This document shows, in pieces, positions 1-12,090 of a stretch of 64,000 nt of DNA. Position 1 is the stretch's first letter; each line of letters begins with the position of its first letter. The position numbers and the translations under genes are program-made. The stretch is from Gnetum montanum (taxonomy: Eukaryota > Streptophyta > Gnetopsida > Gnetales > Gnetaceae), in NCBI GenBank assembly GCA_015680685.1, contig MNCI01002086.1, positions 339,483 to 403,482 of the forward strand, written 5' to 3'. The notes beneath the pieces were generated by a model. That model was not told the DNA's origin. It worked only from the letters and a program-made list of their open reading frames with translations, and ran no database searches.

Positions 1-804
1 CCAATTTAACCACCGAGGTGGGAGACCTCCATTCCATGAAAAAATTCTTCCTGGCTCGTGATACCAATGACGGCAGTTGGTGCACAATTGTCATAGATTA
101 TGCAAGATATTGGATGGTTGTGCAATGCAACAACGAGGCCACCCAGGAGATAATTGAGCAGCAGATGTAGATGGAGTTGTTGGCTCAGAAGAACCAAGAC
201 TAGAAGGACTATAGCACTAGAGTTTACAAATGGGGGTAGTCCTAGAAGAATCATAAGCACATGTATAAACTAGAACATGTCACCTATTGTAAATAATATT
301 GGGATGCTTTAGTGAAGTTTTATACTTATGAAGCATTTGTAGATGCCATTGGTGCTTCTGAGGCCTAGAACAAGTTCATGCAGTAAGTGATGGTCACGGA
401 GTCACTTGAGCAGGAAGTGAATCTTCCCATAGGTGAGACCGCCATAGCCTCCTTTTCTCTGGGACCGCCTAGATGGACGGCCATTGAAAATAAGAAAGCT
501 GCAGCAAATGCTGAACCTAGCGATAGACATTAGGCAAATATCATAGAGGAGGAGGTTTGGCACTACCTCGAGATTGGATTGGATTGCATACCCCCCAAGA
601 CAGACGCGGGGCTGTCTCAAGTTAGTCACTTTCTATGATGAAATAGTTTATGTTTTTCTAGCTGTTATGTGTAACTCTAGCTGACTACTTCATGTTTATG
701 GTGCAGATTTCGGATGAAGAAGCAGGGCCCTCTAAGGGTGGAAATGATAATGCAGAGGAAGGTAGTGCAAAGGAAGGCAATGCAGGGAACGATGATGCAG
801 GATA
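1..804 (+). pseudogene. C-terminal part of the antisense ORF of the left-edge family-T retrotransposon
   Basis: Decayed coding sequence read on the plus strand, opposite to the gag-protease of the element that contains it. It aligns by eye with the minus-strand ORF at 42,882-43,950 of the giant element. Shared landmarks are a coiled-coil stretch, YEAFV.AI.ASEA, ETAIASF.LGPPRW and EEVWH.L..GLD.IP. Several in-frame TAG codons stand where the other copy has Q or W. A phase-0 intron is visible: donor GTTAGT at 621, acceptor GTGCAG ending at 706. The last exon encodes an acidic Gly/Asn/Glu tail ending at a TAA near 802. Function is unknown. The upstream exons lie beyond the window edge. Confidence 0.6.
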
Positions 805-984
805 AGATGATGTATGACAACAGGGGATTTTGATTTTTGTATTTTTGGCAAAATTATTACAAACATTGTTAAAGTGGAACCATTGTTTGAAAAATGAATT
901 ATGATAAGTTTGGTGCTATTCTGGCTTACGCATTATGTATGTTATCTATGCGATCGATTTTTTTTTTATGTTTTTTGTTTTGGT

Positions 985-1180
985 TTTAGGCCATTTCGGG
1001 CCATGCATAGTTTTAGGCCATTTTGGGCCATCACTAGTTTTAGGCCATTTTGGGCCATTGCGGGATATAGTTTTAGGCCATTTTGGGCCATTGCGGATAT
1101 AATTTTAGGCCATTGTGGGATATAGTTTTAGGCCATTTCGGGCCATTGCGGGATATAGTTTTAGGCCATTTCGAGCTATG
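985..1180. repeat. Iterated GGCC-type repeat block between protease and antisense ORF (left copy)
   Basis: Five or six copies of a word reading TTTTAGGCCATTTYGGGCCAT, spaced about 25-40 bases. On the element's sense strand it reads GGCCCGAAATGGCCTAAAAC. The same word is repeated at the same place in the giant element (42,459-42,686), between protease and antisense ORF. Nothing coding is seen at 805-984 or 1,181-1,338. Confidence 0.75.
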
Positions 1181-1338
1181 ACGTAAACAAAAGATATGTT
1201 AACGATAAGAAAAAGGAAATTGGCATACCTAGCGTAGATGTATGTATGCAAAGAAAATAAGCAAAAAATGGACAATGGATGTTAACTGGGCAAGAAGCAA
1301 TGGGGTTGCTATGCTATGCGTAACTGCTTCCTAACCCA

Positions 1339-2167
1339 TCACGAATTTGGCGAGACATAGGGCCGAGACGCTTTGCCATGGCATTCGTCTACATCATTGT
1401 CCTCCACTTGGAAGGATAATTCAGCCCATGCATTTCTATTTTCTAAGCTAGCATATTGGGCTAGCTCTTCTACTAAACAGTTAGTGTTGGTAGAGACAGG
1501 TGCCTCATTCTCAGAGGTTACAACCTTTGAACCCTGCTTCATGTCTACATTGTTGATCACTTGCATTGCTACCTCGTCACTATGGATTATTACCTCCTTG
1601 CCTACATAGGGTAGATGGATCTCCTGATGTATGGATGAAGAGACGACCCTTAGTTGTGCTAACCATGACCTTCCCAAGATCAAGTTAAACCCGAGCATCT
1701 CTTCGACCATGATGAACGTTGCATTTATGGGAAACTGGTCCCCTTCCACAAAGTCAATGTGGACCATGCCTCTCACTATGACCCGTGCCCCATTGAACGA
1801 CTTCAAGCATGATGTTGTCATGGGTTTGATTTGGTCTACCAAACCCAGCTTATTCACTATAGGGAATGGGATGACGTTTGTAGCAGCCCCATCATCAACG
1901 TGTACCCTTCGGATCTTATGTTGACTAACCCAAATTATGATGGAGTGGTGTTGTAGTAACCTGACCCTTTTCAAGGTCTTCCCTAATGAAATCATCATAA
2001 AAATTCAATTGGGATGGCTGTGGTTCTACAAGTGCAAGAGGAAGCATAACTAAGTGGATTTCCTTCTCTTCCTCTAGCATGTTCTCGTCAACTGGTATTG
2101 CCATTAACATGCGAACCAGAGCCTCACGGGGTGTAGTAGAAGTCATGATTAGGTCGTATAGGCTCAA
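1339..2167 (-). pseudogene. Retropepsin (protease) region of left-edge family-T element
   Basis: Aspartic protease of a Ty3/gypsy polyprotein. The active-site loop reads VHVDDGAATNVIPF, with D at the usual D-S/T-G position, and the C-terminal flap partner reads NLILGRSWL. It aligns throughout with 41,515-42,339 of the giant element, including LVDQIKP, SFNGA and IMVEEMLG. The N-terminal stretch 2,167-1,925 encodes the linker between gag and protease, and a frame break separates it from the protease core. It is antisense to the ORF remnant at 1-804. Confidence 0.8.
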
Positions 2168-5119
2168 CGTTGTATTTTTTTGTTTTAGAGCCTACTTGAC
2201 CTGAGTGAGAGCACTTAAGAGGTTTGGGCCACCTTCCTGTTTACTACTTTTCTCCTCTTCCATTTTTCCAAGGAGACTAATTTCCTAAGGAGGGACAGTT
2301 TTGGGTCTGGGTTTAGACACTTTCGGGTGAGGTGGTGAAGACCATGCACATGTAGCAATGTCATCCTTTGGCAATGAGGATGTAGATGCAGAGGGAGAGG
2401 GCATAGGCTTGGAAGTACCTGGGGCAACACATTCTATAAACGCCTCACCTATCAAATGCCCTTCTCATTTCTTTGGACAAGAAGGCTAAGGTGCTATCTT
2501 ATGCAAGGCAGGGGCAGTTGAATGGCTTGGCCCCCTGATGACAAATGGTGCTAATGGTCGTAATGCGCATGGCGGTGGTGTGGTTTTGCAAACAGGTGGT
2601 GTAGGGGTGGATGTCTGGGAAGGGACTCTCAGGACAAATGGTTGCTACATAGTTTATCTAGCCATTGGTGGTGTTGGTATGCTACGCTGAGGCACACGAA
2701 CCACAAACAGCTACTGGGGCGGTTTAGGGTTACTGTCAACACTAATGGTGTTAATAATGTATCCGGCATTGTTGGCGTTAAGAGGATCTATATAGACATG
2801 TAAATATTGATTTTTGGGATTCACTAGGTTGCTTTAGTCTAAAACCAGTTTTCCTTGATCAATCATTCTTTGGATGTCATCTTTTAACGCCATGCAGTAA
2901 TTCATGCCATGACCACACTATTCATGGTAGTCACAAAACCGCTCCAATCTAAAATTCTTAGGAACTGGTGGCTCATTGGGCAAGGACAAGGAGGGGTTCC
3001 TATGAAGTTCACAATACCATTGATGTTTTCTAATTCCCTCCTCTGACATCTGCTTGTGTTGGATATACCCTACTGCCAGTAATTTCTTCAGAAGTTCTAA
3101 AGGTTTGACATGCAGCAGGGTATATCTAGAGTGATCTTTATGCTCAAAGTTTGGCTTAGGTGGTGCGGATTCTTTGGATGCAAATGTGGAGGGTTGAGCT
3201 ATGTTTCCTTGGTCAGGTGTGGGGTTAGGTGCTACTGCGGTTGCTTTCTTATTGTTTTTATTGTTGTTTGGTCTGTCTTTGTTTTCCATAGCGGCCACTG
3301 TGGCTGTTGCAACCTTGCCCTTATCCTTCTTTGCGAACATGTTCTTGTATGCAACATAAGCTAGGTCTTTGCTTACCTCGACCACGTCCTATATGCTCCT
3401 TTTCTAGGCAAAAGCCTAGCTAAGAGTCTAAGGAGTGAGATAGTATAGTTTGGACTTGATGAAGTCGTTCACTGCACCCTTAAAGATGACCAACAAATGG
3501 GCCTTTGCGATGGGCTTGCAGATCTTGTTAAGGGTAGCACTCCACCGTTGTATGAATTTCTAGACTGGTTCCAGTGGATCTTGCTTCACACTTATTAGCT
3601 GATCCAGCATAACTTCTAGTCTCAAGTTGTACTTGAAACACATTACAAACTAGGTCAGGAGCTCCTCTAGAGTTGAGATGGAGGAGCATGAAAGCGTGTA
3701 GTACCAATCCAGGGCTTTCTCTGTCAGAGACACAGCAAAGACACAGATGATTATGTGAGTCCATTATTACAGAAGAAGGGACTCAAATCTAAACATAACA
3801 AGATGTGCATTGGGATCACCCTCCCCGTTATATTTTGTAAAATGAGGAAGTGGCATCCTAGGGGGTAAAGTTAGCATGGGGACTTCTGGGCTAATGGGAT
3901 CATCATGGTAGAAATCCATGATCTATACCATGTCAGAGCTAGCATTCTTGAGGCATTTGATTTCCTCAGTGAAGGTCTGGATAAGCTGGAATGCTTGATC
4001 TAGACCCAGGGACAATGCGGATGGTTGGGGAGCTGCCGAGGAAGCTCCCATCTGTACCATGGCAAGGGCAGCAACATGGTCCATAGGCAATGCTGTTGGG
4101 GCAGCCCCTATGAAAGGTGCTTCTTGTACTACCCACCACCTAGTAGGTGGTGCTATTGGAGTAGAAGCCGCTGGTTGCACCACAAGATAGGCTGCTTGTG
4201 TGGTCGGTGGGACAGACCATGGTCCCGCGTTCGGTTGTACCGTTTGTGGGACCTATTATGTTTGGTGGCGAGTGTAGGGGACATTTGCAACATTTGTGAA
4301 ATAAAAGGAGAAGTGAACGGGGTCCACCATGTGGATGGGCCTAGGCCCATCGCTGAAGATGGGATAGGTGTAGACACTGGAATGGATGCAGAAACTACAT
4401 GCAACTGTGATGTATGTATGGTATGAACGTAGGGCAGGGTAGCTGTGATCGGTGCGTGATACACTAATGGAATGGATTGAAGAACAGTTTGCAGAGGGAT
4501 AGTGATTGAGAATGAGACATGAGAGTAGGTGTGTTGATACATCGAGGGAATAGCATGGCTACCTATTTTCGATGAAACCGTGGCTTGCGACGATGTGGAT
4601 GTGATCATAAAGGGAGTGGCTGTAGAGAGCGGGCTTGTCCAAAGAGACGGGGTGGGAGAGATGGTGGCAGGGTTGGTTTGACCCCCACCTTCAGACTGGG
4701 AATCCAATTCCTCTTGCTTGTCTTGGAACACCTTATCTTGGTGAGATGCTATATCTCATGGCTCCCTAGGCCTAATGACCGCTATCAGTTGATCTATGAG
4801 CCACTAATGCGTCTATGTCAATGGAATAGAAACATCGAGGGTGGGAATAAAATTCCTTCCCATTATAGTAAGTGAGCTCAAAGCTACATTTTTCTTCGAG
4901 TTCTTGTGCATCTAAGGGCAAATTATCCTAAACCTTAGCACAAAGGAAGTTATACTACTCGTATTATTGAGCCAAGCCCTTAGGTCCTCAATTTTGAATC
5001 CTAAGAGATTAGCGTCATCCCAACATTGGGCTAGGTGGTTGCTCAGCACCTATGATGCCTTGAACCGAAAGGGGAACCTCAATGTTAGCAGTAGTAAATA
5101 TGGTGCTTGAGGAAATCAT
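2168..5119 (-). pseudogene. Gag of left-edge family-T element, degenerate
   Basis: Structural gag region of a Ty3/gypsy element, starting at the ATG at 5,119 (MISSSTIFTT...). Recognisable parts are a Pro/Thr/Ser-rich N-terminal half (about 4,730-3,920), the conserved GLDQAFQLIQTFTEEIK segment near 4,000, a Lys/Asn-rich basic linker near 3,300-3,200, and RYTLLHVKPLELLKKLLAVGYIQHK followed by NEPPVPKNFRLERFCDYHE near 2,920-3,100. All have counterparts in the giant element (38,548-40,965). Frameshifts and many stops break it. The stretch 2,168-2,900 is the Pro-rich linker towards the protease and holds no intact ORF. Confidence 0.75.
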
Positions 5120-5342
5120 TTTCGTAAGGCTAAAAGGGTTTGCAAATGAGAAAAACAAGGAAATCAAGTGGCTATCAGAGGCTTCCTATCTTGCAGGATT
5201 TCAAAGAAACCATCGGTGCAACTGATTTGCACCACACGATGCGTAAACAACCACAAAAGGGTGTCACATTTACGCTAATGAGTGAAAGGGTATAGAACGA
5301 ATGCAAGACTACCATGAAACATGGAAAAGGCACCAAAGGCCC

Positions 5343-5362
5343 TCCTTCTAGCGCCAAAAAAT
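5343..5362 (-). other. Primer-binding-site-like tract of left-edge family-T element
   Basis: Directly inside the LTR, the minus strand reads TTTTTGGCGCTAGAAGGAGG. The core TGGCRCTAGAAG is repeated behind the LTRs at 8,632 and 37,990. A TGG start next to an LTR marks a tRNA primer site. I could not identify the tRNA. Confidence 0.65.
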
Positions 5363-7106
5363 TGGAGCAACCGAAAACATCGGTGGCTAGAAACACTGAG
5401 AGGTTGTCGGGCGAACAGTTTTAACAGAAACGGGGTTCCCTGAATGGTCTGGTCAATCAAATAAGAACTTAGTCAGTGTAACTTAACCTTATGTAAACAT
5501 TATTTTAAGCGTGAAATACATGAAATCTAACTGATGATTAATAGATGTGATAATAAATAAAATGATGCTAAATAATGATAATAATGTAGAAACTATAGAG
5601 CAACTGGGATGAGAAAATGCACAACCGCAAAGTTGCAGGTTCGATTCTCTTCTCTACTTGAAAATGTATGACAAGTGGTACAGTGCTGGAGGGGCACAGG
5701 GAGTCCAGGAATGGCCGAAACACTCAAGATGCCTCCACTATGTTTTTAGGTACAAGCTTAAGAGCCAACAGTACAAAGCACCAACAAGAAAAGAGCTAAT
5801 GCCAAGTGCCAATGCTAAAGGTGTCAACTTGCTTTGAATTGCTAAAATGCCAATCAATGTCAACAATGCTCAAAATTGATCAAAATTGCAAATTGCAAAC
5901 CTAATTTTGCCAATCGCTAAAATTTTTCAACCCTTTGAGCATTGCTCGTCAGGGTATTTATAGGGCTAGGAGCACGCGAGAGATGCGATTTAGATGTCAT
6001 GTGTCCTGGATCCACAAGATGCTGATGTCCCCATATTGCATGGACATGTAGAGCTAATTGTGATCCTACCACGCTGCAATAACGCTGTCGAAACTAGGAG
6101 TGCTGGCGTCAGGTATGCAAAAAATGCAAGCAAGAGATGAAGCATACTAGCGTAGCGTAGTTGTTTGCTAGACTATGCTATGCTATGTAGCGCAACACGT
6201 TGGTGTAGCGTAGCCACCAGTTTGAAAAGGAAATTTTCTTTGAAGTCAATTGCATCTGTTATCAGGTTAACTTTTGAAGTACTTTGTTGAATTTTCATCT
6301 CTGCTACGCTATGCTACACTACATAGCATAGCAGCCAGCTTTATCTACAACTCGTGCTAAAGTTGAAAACATTTTTTTGAAGCTTTGATCATGCTAACAG
6401 CTGCAAATTTTTCCTTTTGCGAAGGAGAACCTTTGAACTTGTTGAACTTGCATTTGAAACATTTCTTGCTGCTCTTGTATTGTTGCTACACTATGCTACG
6501 CTAGGTAGCGTAGCATAGCGTAGCAGCCGTGATGTCCTACTTTTTTGCTCAATCTGCCACTTTCTAGTAAGAGACCTTGCTAAAGGACTTGAAGTCAAAC
6601 AAGGCAACAGGTTTCAGAGGCTGGACTACTTGTCGAGGGAAATTTCTTCATTGGAATCACTTGGTAAGCTGGGCCTTTCTGATTTGACGCTGTGCTACGC
6701 TGCGCACAACGTAGCATAGCGTGGAACTTTGTTCTACAACGATTTGCACTTGATTGCCTAAGCAATTATCTTCCGAGATCTACTATGCTACATAGCATAG
6801 CATAGCGTAACAAACTTCTTCACTAGAAAACTTGCCGAACTATTTTGTGCATCCTGAGCACCGTCAACAACTCCAAGCATGGTTTCTGAACATACTATCA
6901 GCCGAGTAAAACACCTAGGTGGGTAGGCCAGAGAGTCCATCGGGCCTGTCAGCTCTGGAGGTAGAAAACTTGCCAAACTAAACAGTCTAAACTCAGTGGA
7001 TTCATTTCCTGCCAAACTTCCATGATGCTGCACTTATGGAAATCCCTTGCCTGAACTCCAAGATCTTGGGGAAGCAAGAGGGTCTTGAAATTTTTGGGGT
7101 GTTTCA
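5363..7106 (-). mobile_element. 5' LTR of left-edge family-T element
   Basis: Terminal repeat from TGGAGCAACCG (probably TGTAGCGACC originally) to GGTGTTTCA, read on plus. It matches the solo LTR at 30,518-32,454 and, inverted, the giant element's LTRs. A TATA box is seen as TATTTATA at 5,955-5,962. Beyond it (6,130-6,830) lie many GCTACG/GCTATG words that form inverted repeats. The other LTR lies outside the window. The LTR abuts the gag of another family-T copy at 7,107, so the element is inserted there. Confidence 0.8.
5596..5655 (+). repeat. tRNA-like (SINE-derived?) segment inside LTR
   Basis: An A-box-like TAGAGCAACTGG (5,596-5,607) is followed about 42 bases later by a B-box-like GGTTCGATTCTC (5,638-5,649), antisense to the LTR. 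The same pair is present at the homologous place in the solo LTR (30,788-30,842). The spacing fits an internal Pol III promoter, but no acceptor stem closes, so this is not a tRNA gene. Confidence 0.4.
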
Positions 7107-8175
7107 AATATAGGACTGATGGAGTCATCTTGATAGGAATCCATCACATGGACCATTTCTGAGTTTGCCACTTTAATCCACCTAACCTCCTCCATGAGAG
7201 TTTGAATAAGTTGGAACACTTGGTTCAAACACAAGGATGTTGTAGCGGGTTGCACTAGCTATGTTACTTATGGTGCCATCAGAGTAGCCCACAGCCCTAA
7301 TGTGGGTTGTACTACCACATGGGATGCTTGTTAAGTCAATTGTTGTGTATATTCTAGAATGTGCAATAGTTGTGCCATAGGCACAAAGGTAGTGGCCCAC
7401 CACGTAGTTGTGGATTGAGCTGTTGTTGGTGGTGCTACTAAGATGGCTAGGATGAAGGACACTTGAATCATTTGTGATTGAGATATGGGCACCATGTGCA
7501 CATACAATAGTGTCAATGTACAAATGCTGGCAGGGAAGGCTGCACAGACTAGGAAGAGATGACAAAGGGGAAAGTGGTAGAAGGTCTTGCACTTTTTTGT
7601 GCATGCAGTACTTGGTGGCTATCTATCACAAGCATGGACTTGGGTGGGGAAAGTGATGCTTCTACCTCAAAGAAGGTAAATGACTGTGATAGGTGTGGAA
7701 TAAAAGTGGAGGTGGTCTATTGGACAGAGGTGTAGAATGAGACACCATTTTCTGAATGGGACTCGAACTCCTCCTATCCATCCTACAGGGGCTCATCATA
7801 GTTTGATGCGACATCTTGCTCTTTTAGCCCACTTACCCTAATGAGTTGGTCTAGTAGCCACCTAAAGGTGTTGGTAAGTGGGATGAATGCATCTGGGGTA
7901 GGAAGAAACTCCTTCCCATTTTGGTAAATGATTTCAAAATTGCACTTTGCTTTGAATTCTTAGTGATCTAGGGACAAGCCCACCTAAAGCTTTTCATAAA
8001 TAAAGTTGTATCTTTTGTCATCCAATGCTCTATATTCAAGTGATTGGTTATCTAGTTTGAGTGACTACCATTATGGTCATATAGGACTAAGCGGTTGCTC
8101 GATGTCTACCACCTGTTGAATGGGACGAGCCACCTCCATGCTTAGGGTAGAGGTTGAAGTGTTCATGGGATTCAT
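7107..8175 (-). pseudogene. N-terminal gag of second family-T copy, cut by LTR insertion
   Basis: Decayed gag whose ATG is at 8,175 (MNPMNTSTSTLSMEV). It shares NGKEFLPTPDAFIPL and LLDQLI with the giant element's gag start, and FQLIQTLMEEVRWIK near 7,200 with the GLDQAFQLIQT segment. The rest is missing because the LTR at 5,363-7,106 sits directly against it. Confidence 0.7.
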
Positions 8176-8632
8176 GTTGCTATTTAGAAAAATGTAAGAA
8201 AAGAAAGTGTTGATAGAAAATGTTCAAGTGCAAAAAATGTTGAAGAAAAAAGGCTAAGTATGCAAACTATGAAAATAGTCCAAAAATGACCAACTCTAGA
8301 ATTGCTATGAAAAAGTGACTAACTCTAGTGTTACGCTCATTACGCTCTAAGGTTTTGTTATTCTCTAAAGGGTTATGCTCTCTAGAGCACTCAGAGCTTA
8401 ACACAACAAATACAATTGGGCTTTTCATCCTATGAGGTTCCAAGGAAACCAACTACTAGGACCAGTCTACACCAACCAAAATGTAGACAACTCCTCTACT
8501 ACCACCATGGTAGGTTCATAGGGGTGTTATATCTACACTATCTTGTAACTAGTAACAGAGGTATAGAAATCACGTGGGACTACCCTTGAACATAGAAGGA
8601 ATGGGAGGCCCTCCTTCTAGTGCCAAAAACTA
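8176..8632 (-). other. Leader and primer-site tract of second family-T copy
   Basis: Noncoding leader between gag and 5' LTR. On the minus strand it begins with TTTTTGGCACTAGAAGGAGG, the same primer-site-like tract as behind the other family-T LTRs. Confidence 0.6.
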
Positions 8633-10535
8633 TGACATCTAAAAACGTCGATGGCTAGAACATTGAGAGGTTAGCGAGTGTACAACCTAACCCCAAATCC
8701 ATGTGAGGGCTATGCTAGGAAATGGACATAAGGTCCCTAAATGGTTTGGTTAATTAGATAGGGACTTACATGGTGTTAGAACAACTGTGTGTAAGAGGGG
8801 TTTATAGTGCATTACGCACGAACACAGAGACTGGCTATTCCAAAGCATAGTAGAGAGTCCTGGCCTGAAAACAGTGACATGAATGTGCAAATATGTATCA
8901 AACAGCAGAAAAAGTGCACCAGTTATGCTTAATATCAAATAAAAATGCTTAAAAGAGAACTGGAACAAAGCTTAAGAACAGAAAAATGCACTGCCCCAAA
9001 AATGGAAAGTGTAACTTTTACTAGACAAGAGGTAAGAATGGTACACAACATCAGGCAAGCATAGTGTCAGTGTAGTAGTGCAGTCACAGTCTCTGGGATG
9101 CCCAAGATGCCGAGCTAGTGCCTACAATGGAAATTGAACTTACTAGGTTGGCTATTACCATGTTTCTACAGGTGCAATGCAATGGTGGACTATGTTCTGG
9201 GAGGTGCCAAGGTGTGAAGCTTAGATGCTCAAATGCAAGGATGCCAAGGATGCTTAGATAGCTAAAATGCTTGATGCTCTTTTAATTTTTCAACCCCTAG
9301 AGTGCTGAATGTCAGGGTATTTATAGGGCTAGGTTTAACGTGAAACGTGGATTGGGTGCCATGTGGCATGAGCGTAGACAAGGTTACATTGACATGTTAT
9401 ACTCTCATGAGAGTAGCAAAAGTGTTATACTCTAAAGGACAACAACAAGTTACCAGAGATTGCTAAATTGTGATCACACTATCTAGACTACATGTGCCAA
9501 AATTTGAGAGATTGCAATGTACCTAAAAATATTGCAAAGATAATGCAACTTGGAGGCTATACTCTAGGACTATGTCTTCCCCTCTTTCGAGTAGGGTCAA
9601 GCGTAGGGACAATTTTGGGGATCAATGGCAGGTGCAAAAGAAATGTAAACTATTGATCTTGATTTCTGGAAGGATGTCGGAGTTGAGACAAAGGTCGATG
9701 CTAAGTTCTGATGGCTTTTAGAGGCTATCAAAGGATTTTCTCTAGTGTCAAGCTAGCTATGCTCTAGATCATAATACAACACACAGTGAAAATTTACAAA
9801 ATTTTGATGTTTCACACTGGTCACATTAGCTACACTAGGGAGCATAGTAGGGACACTTAGCCAAATTTTGATGAAATTTGCAGTCTTCCATCATGGTATG
9901 TTGGCTATGCTCTAGGGTGTATTAGGTGAGGCAGCCTTGGAAGTTAGGAAATGTGCCAAATGTGTCTTCCATGTTGAGCTAGCTTGATAGATCCTTGTCA
10001 AACACTTAGGTAAAACTTGGCACTCAAACCTGTGTCACAGTTATTATGTTGTGAAGCATAGCATAGTGTAACAGCTCGAAAGATAAAAAATTTTCCAAAC
10101 TGTTTTGTTCATCCTAAGCAATTTTAACCTCTGCATTGTACTTAGGTGAACTAGCTATTGGAACATGTGTTAAGCTGAATACACTGAGGAGTGTAGCAAG
10201 CATGACAACCCAGAAGATAGAAAATTTTCCAAACTATTTTGTCCATCCCAAGAAATCCTTGACCACTTCTGGCTTGACACTTGGGCAAACTAGCCATGGA
10301 AGTGTGTGCTACACCAGATACGTTGGGGAGCATAGGAAGACACTTAGAAAAATTTTCATGTGACTACTACTAAGACTTAGAAAAATCTTGCAAAATAGGC
10401 CTTAATGTATGCTATGTTGGCTATGCTAGAGAGCATAACACCAGACTTAGAAAATATTTTTGCCAAGTTTCCAAGTTTTGACACTTAGAAAAATTTTCCA
10501 TTGAACTATCAAAGTCCAAAATTGGTGGTGTTTCA
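8633..10535 (-). mobile_element. 5' LTR of second family-T copy
   Basis: LTR from TGACATCT to GGTGTTTCA on plus. TATA box as TATTTATA at 9,318-9,325, followed by GGGCTAGG as in the other family-T LTRs. Upstream of that TATA, in the element's sense, is a perfect 16-base palindrome TACTCTCATGAGAGTA (9,400-9,415). More diverged from the other LTRs than they are from one another. Confidence 0.7.
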
Positions 10536-10859
10536 CATAGAATCTTCTACAAGATTCTAGAAAGTTTTGGATAGGAGATTTGATATATAGATTGTTGATG
10601 TGAGAATTGATATTTGGCGTCAAACATAGGATCGACATTGAACATCAAAATTGGAAGCCATAGATAAAGAGAATCAAAATAAGATCATTGATAATGTGAG
10701 ACATCACTTTTGGCAAGTTGAAGATGAAGATTTAGAAACTATGTTGCAAATGACAAAATACATCAAATCTAAACTGCTGAAGATAGCTTTAAGCTAAAAA
10801 GCCATAGAATGTACCCAAGACATTTACTTATGTAGAAAAAAGCCATAGTGGGTAGAACA

Positions 10860-11650
10860 CCTATAAGAATTTAATATTATAGTGATAAACAAGAAAGGAA
10901 CTGAGAATGTAGTTAAAAATCATTTGTCCCAATTATGATGGAACCATTAGGTTGATGAAGTACATATCTAGATTAATTTCTAGATAAGATTATCTTTACA
11001 AAGGTAATTATTATTTTCTTCTCAATAACCACTCTTTGGTTCACTAACTATCTAACCTATCTATTAGAGCATAAATAGCCTTTTGATACATGAAGATAGG
11101 GGGTAACCTCTATATAATTTATGAAGATAAATTGATGCATTGGTGCATGCCCAAGGAGAACCAACTATGAGTTCTTCAAGACATCTATGATGGGGTAATG
11201 TAATAACTACTATGCAAGAAAATAAATAATCATCAAAATTCTCATGGCTAGTTATTTTTTAACAGCATTTTTCAAGGATGCATACTAGTTCCCCAAATTT
11301 TGTGAATGATGTTAATGGGACAGTGGAATAATTACATGCTTTAAGGGACTGCAATAGTGGATCCAACCAATAAAGCCTTTTAACATTTGGAAAATTAATT
11401 TTATGGACCTCATCTCACTAAATTCAAATAAGAAGGCTTACATAATTATTATTGTTGATTATCACATGAAATGAATAAAAGCTATTACTATGAATAATTA
11501 TGTTGTAGCTACAGCTATAAAATATTCTAAACTCTATGTTGTAAATGAGCTTGGCATATCTAAGTCTTTTATTTCAAACAATGGAACTTCCTTTATAGTA
11601 ATTACCTTTAGAAAACTCATGCAACGCTTACCATTTTGCATTTAAATTTT
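10860..11650 (+). pseudogene. RNase H end and integrase remnant of a Ty3/gypsy element
   Basis: Worn plus-strand pol fragment. Near 10,890 NKKGTENVVKNHLSQL matches the usual end of gypsy RNase H. From 11,376 the integrase core reads WKINFMDLIS..SNKKAYIIIIVDYHMK and, further on, GISKSFISNNGTSF. There the second catalytic Asp is Asn, as a G-to-A transition would produce. Stops are frequent. The similarity is closer to Athila-type pol than to the family-T integrase at 51,900-52,950. Confidence 0.65.
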
Positions 11651-11739
11651 ACTATTATTTACTACTTTTCTAACATAGATGTTATATTTCCATTGCACAT
11701 TAGATCATCAATGAAATAAGCACAACATAATCTCAAGTG

Positions 11740-12090
11740 TTGAATTTTCATTAACTTGGTAATCCTAGTAAATAATAACTTCATACGCATAATAGTAAAA
11801 CTATTTGGTAATCCTAGCAATTAATGCATATATCTAGGAACATGATGAAAGTTTATGAAACCAATGTTTATCACCTATAGGCTAGTTTAGGATTTATTAT
11901 TTTCCTATTATTTATTAATTAGATATTTAAATCTAATTTCGTCATTTTATATAAAATTAGAATCATGCACCAAACATCATCTATCATATGCCTCATCTAT
12001 TCTTAACTACCTAATAAAACTAAAAGCTATTTCTAGTTCATCCACATTTTATGACATGGTCTACTACAATACTTGTAAATCATATAATTA
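11740..12090 (+). mobile_element. Family-B LTR fragment
   Basis: Resembles 14,560-14,830 of the 5' LTR at 13,936-14,961: CTTGGTAATCCTAG, CACCTATAGGCTAGTTTA, TTAATTAGATATTTAAA, and a CATATGCCTCA motif. No complete ends. It probably belonged to the element whose integrase remnant lies just upstream. Confidence 0.55.

Noticed and set aside
901-1125. ORF with repeated FRPFWAI units
   Set aside because: Translation of the iterated GGCC repeat block; the same block is noncoding in position in the other copy.
5596-5655. tRNA gene
   Set aside because: Only A- and B-box-like words; acceptor and anticodon arms do not pair.
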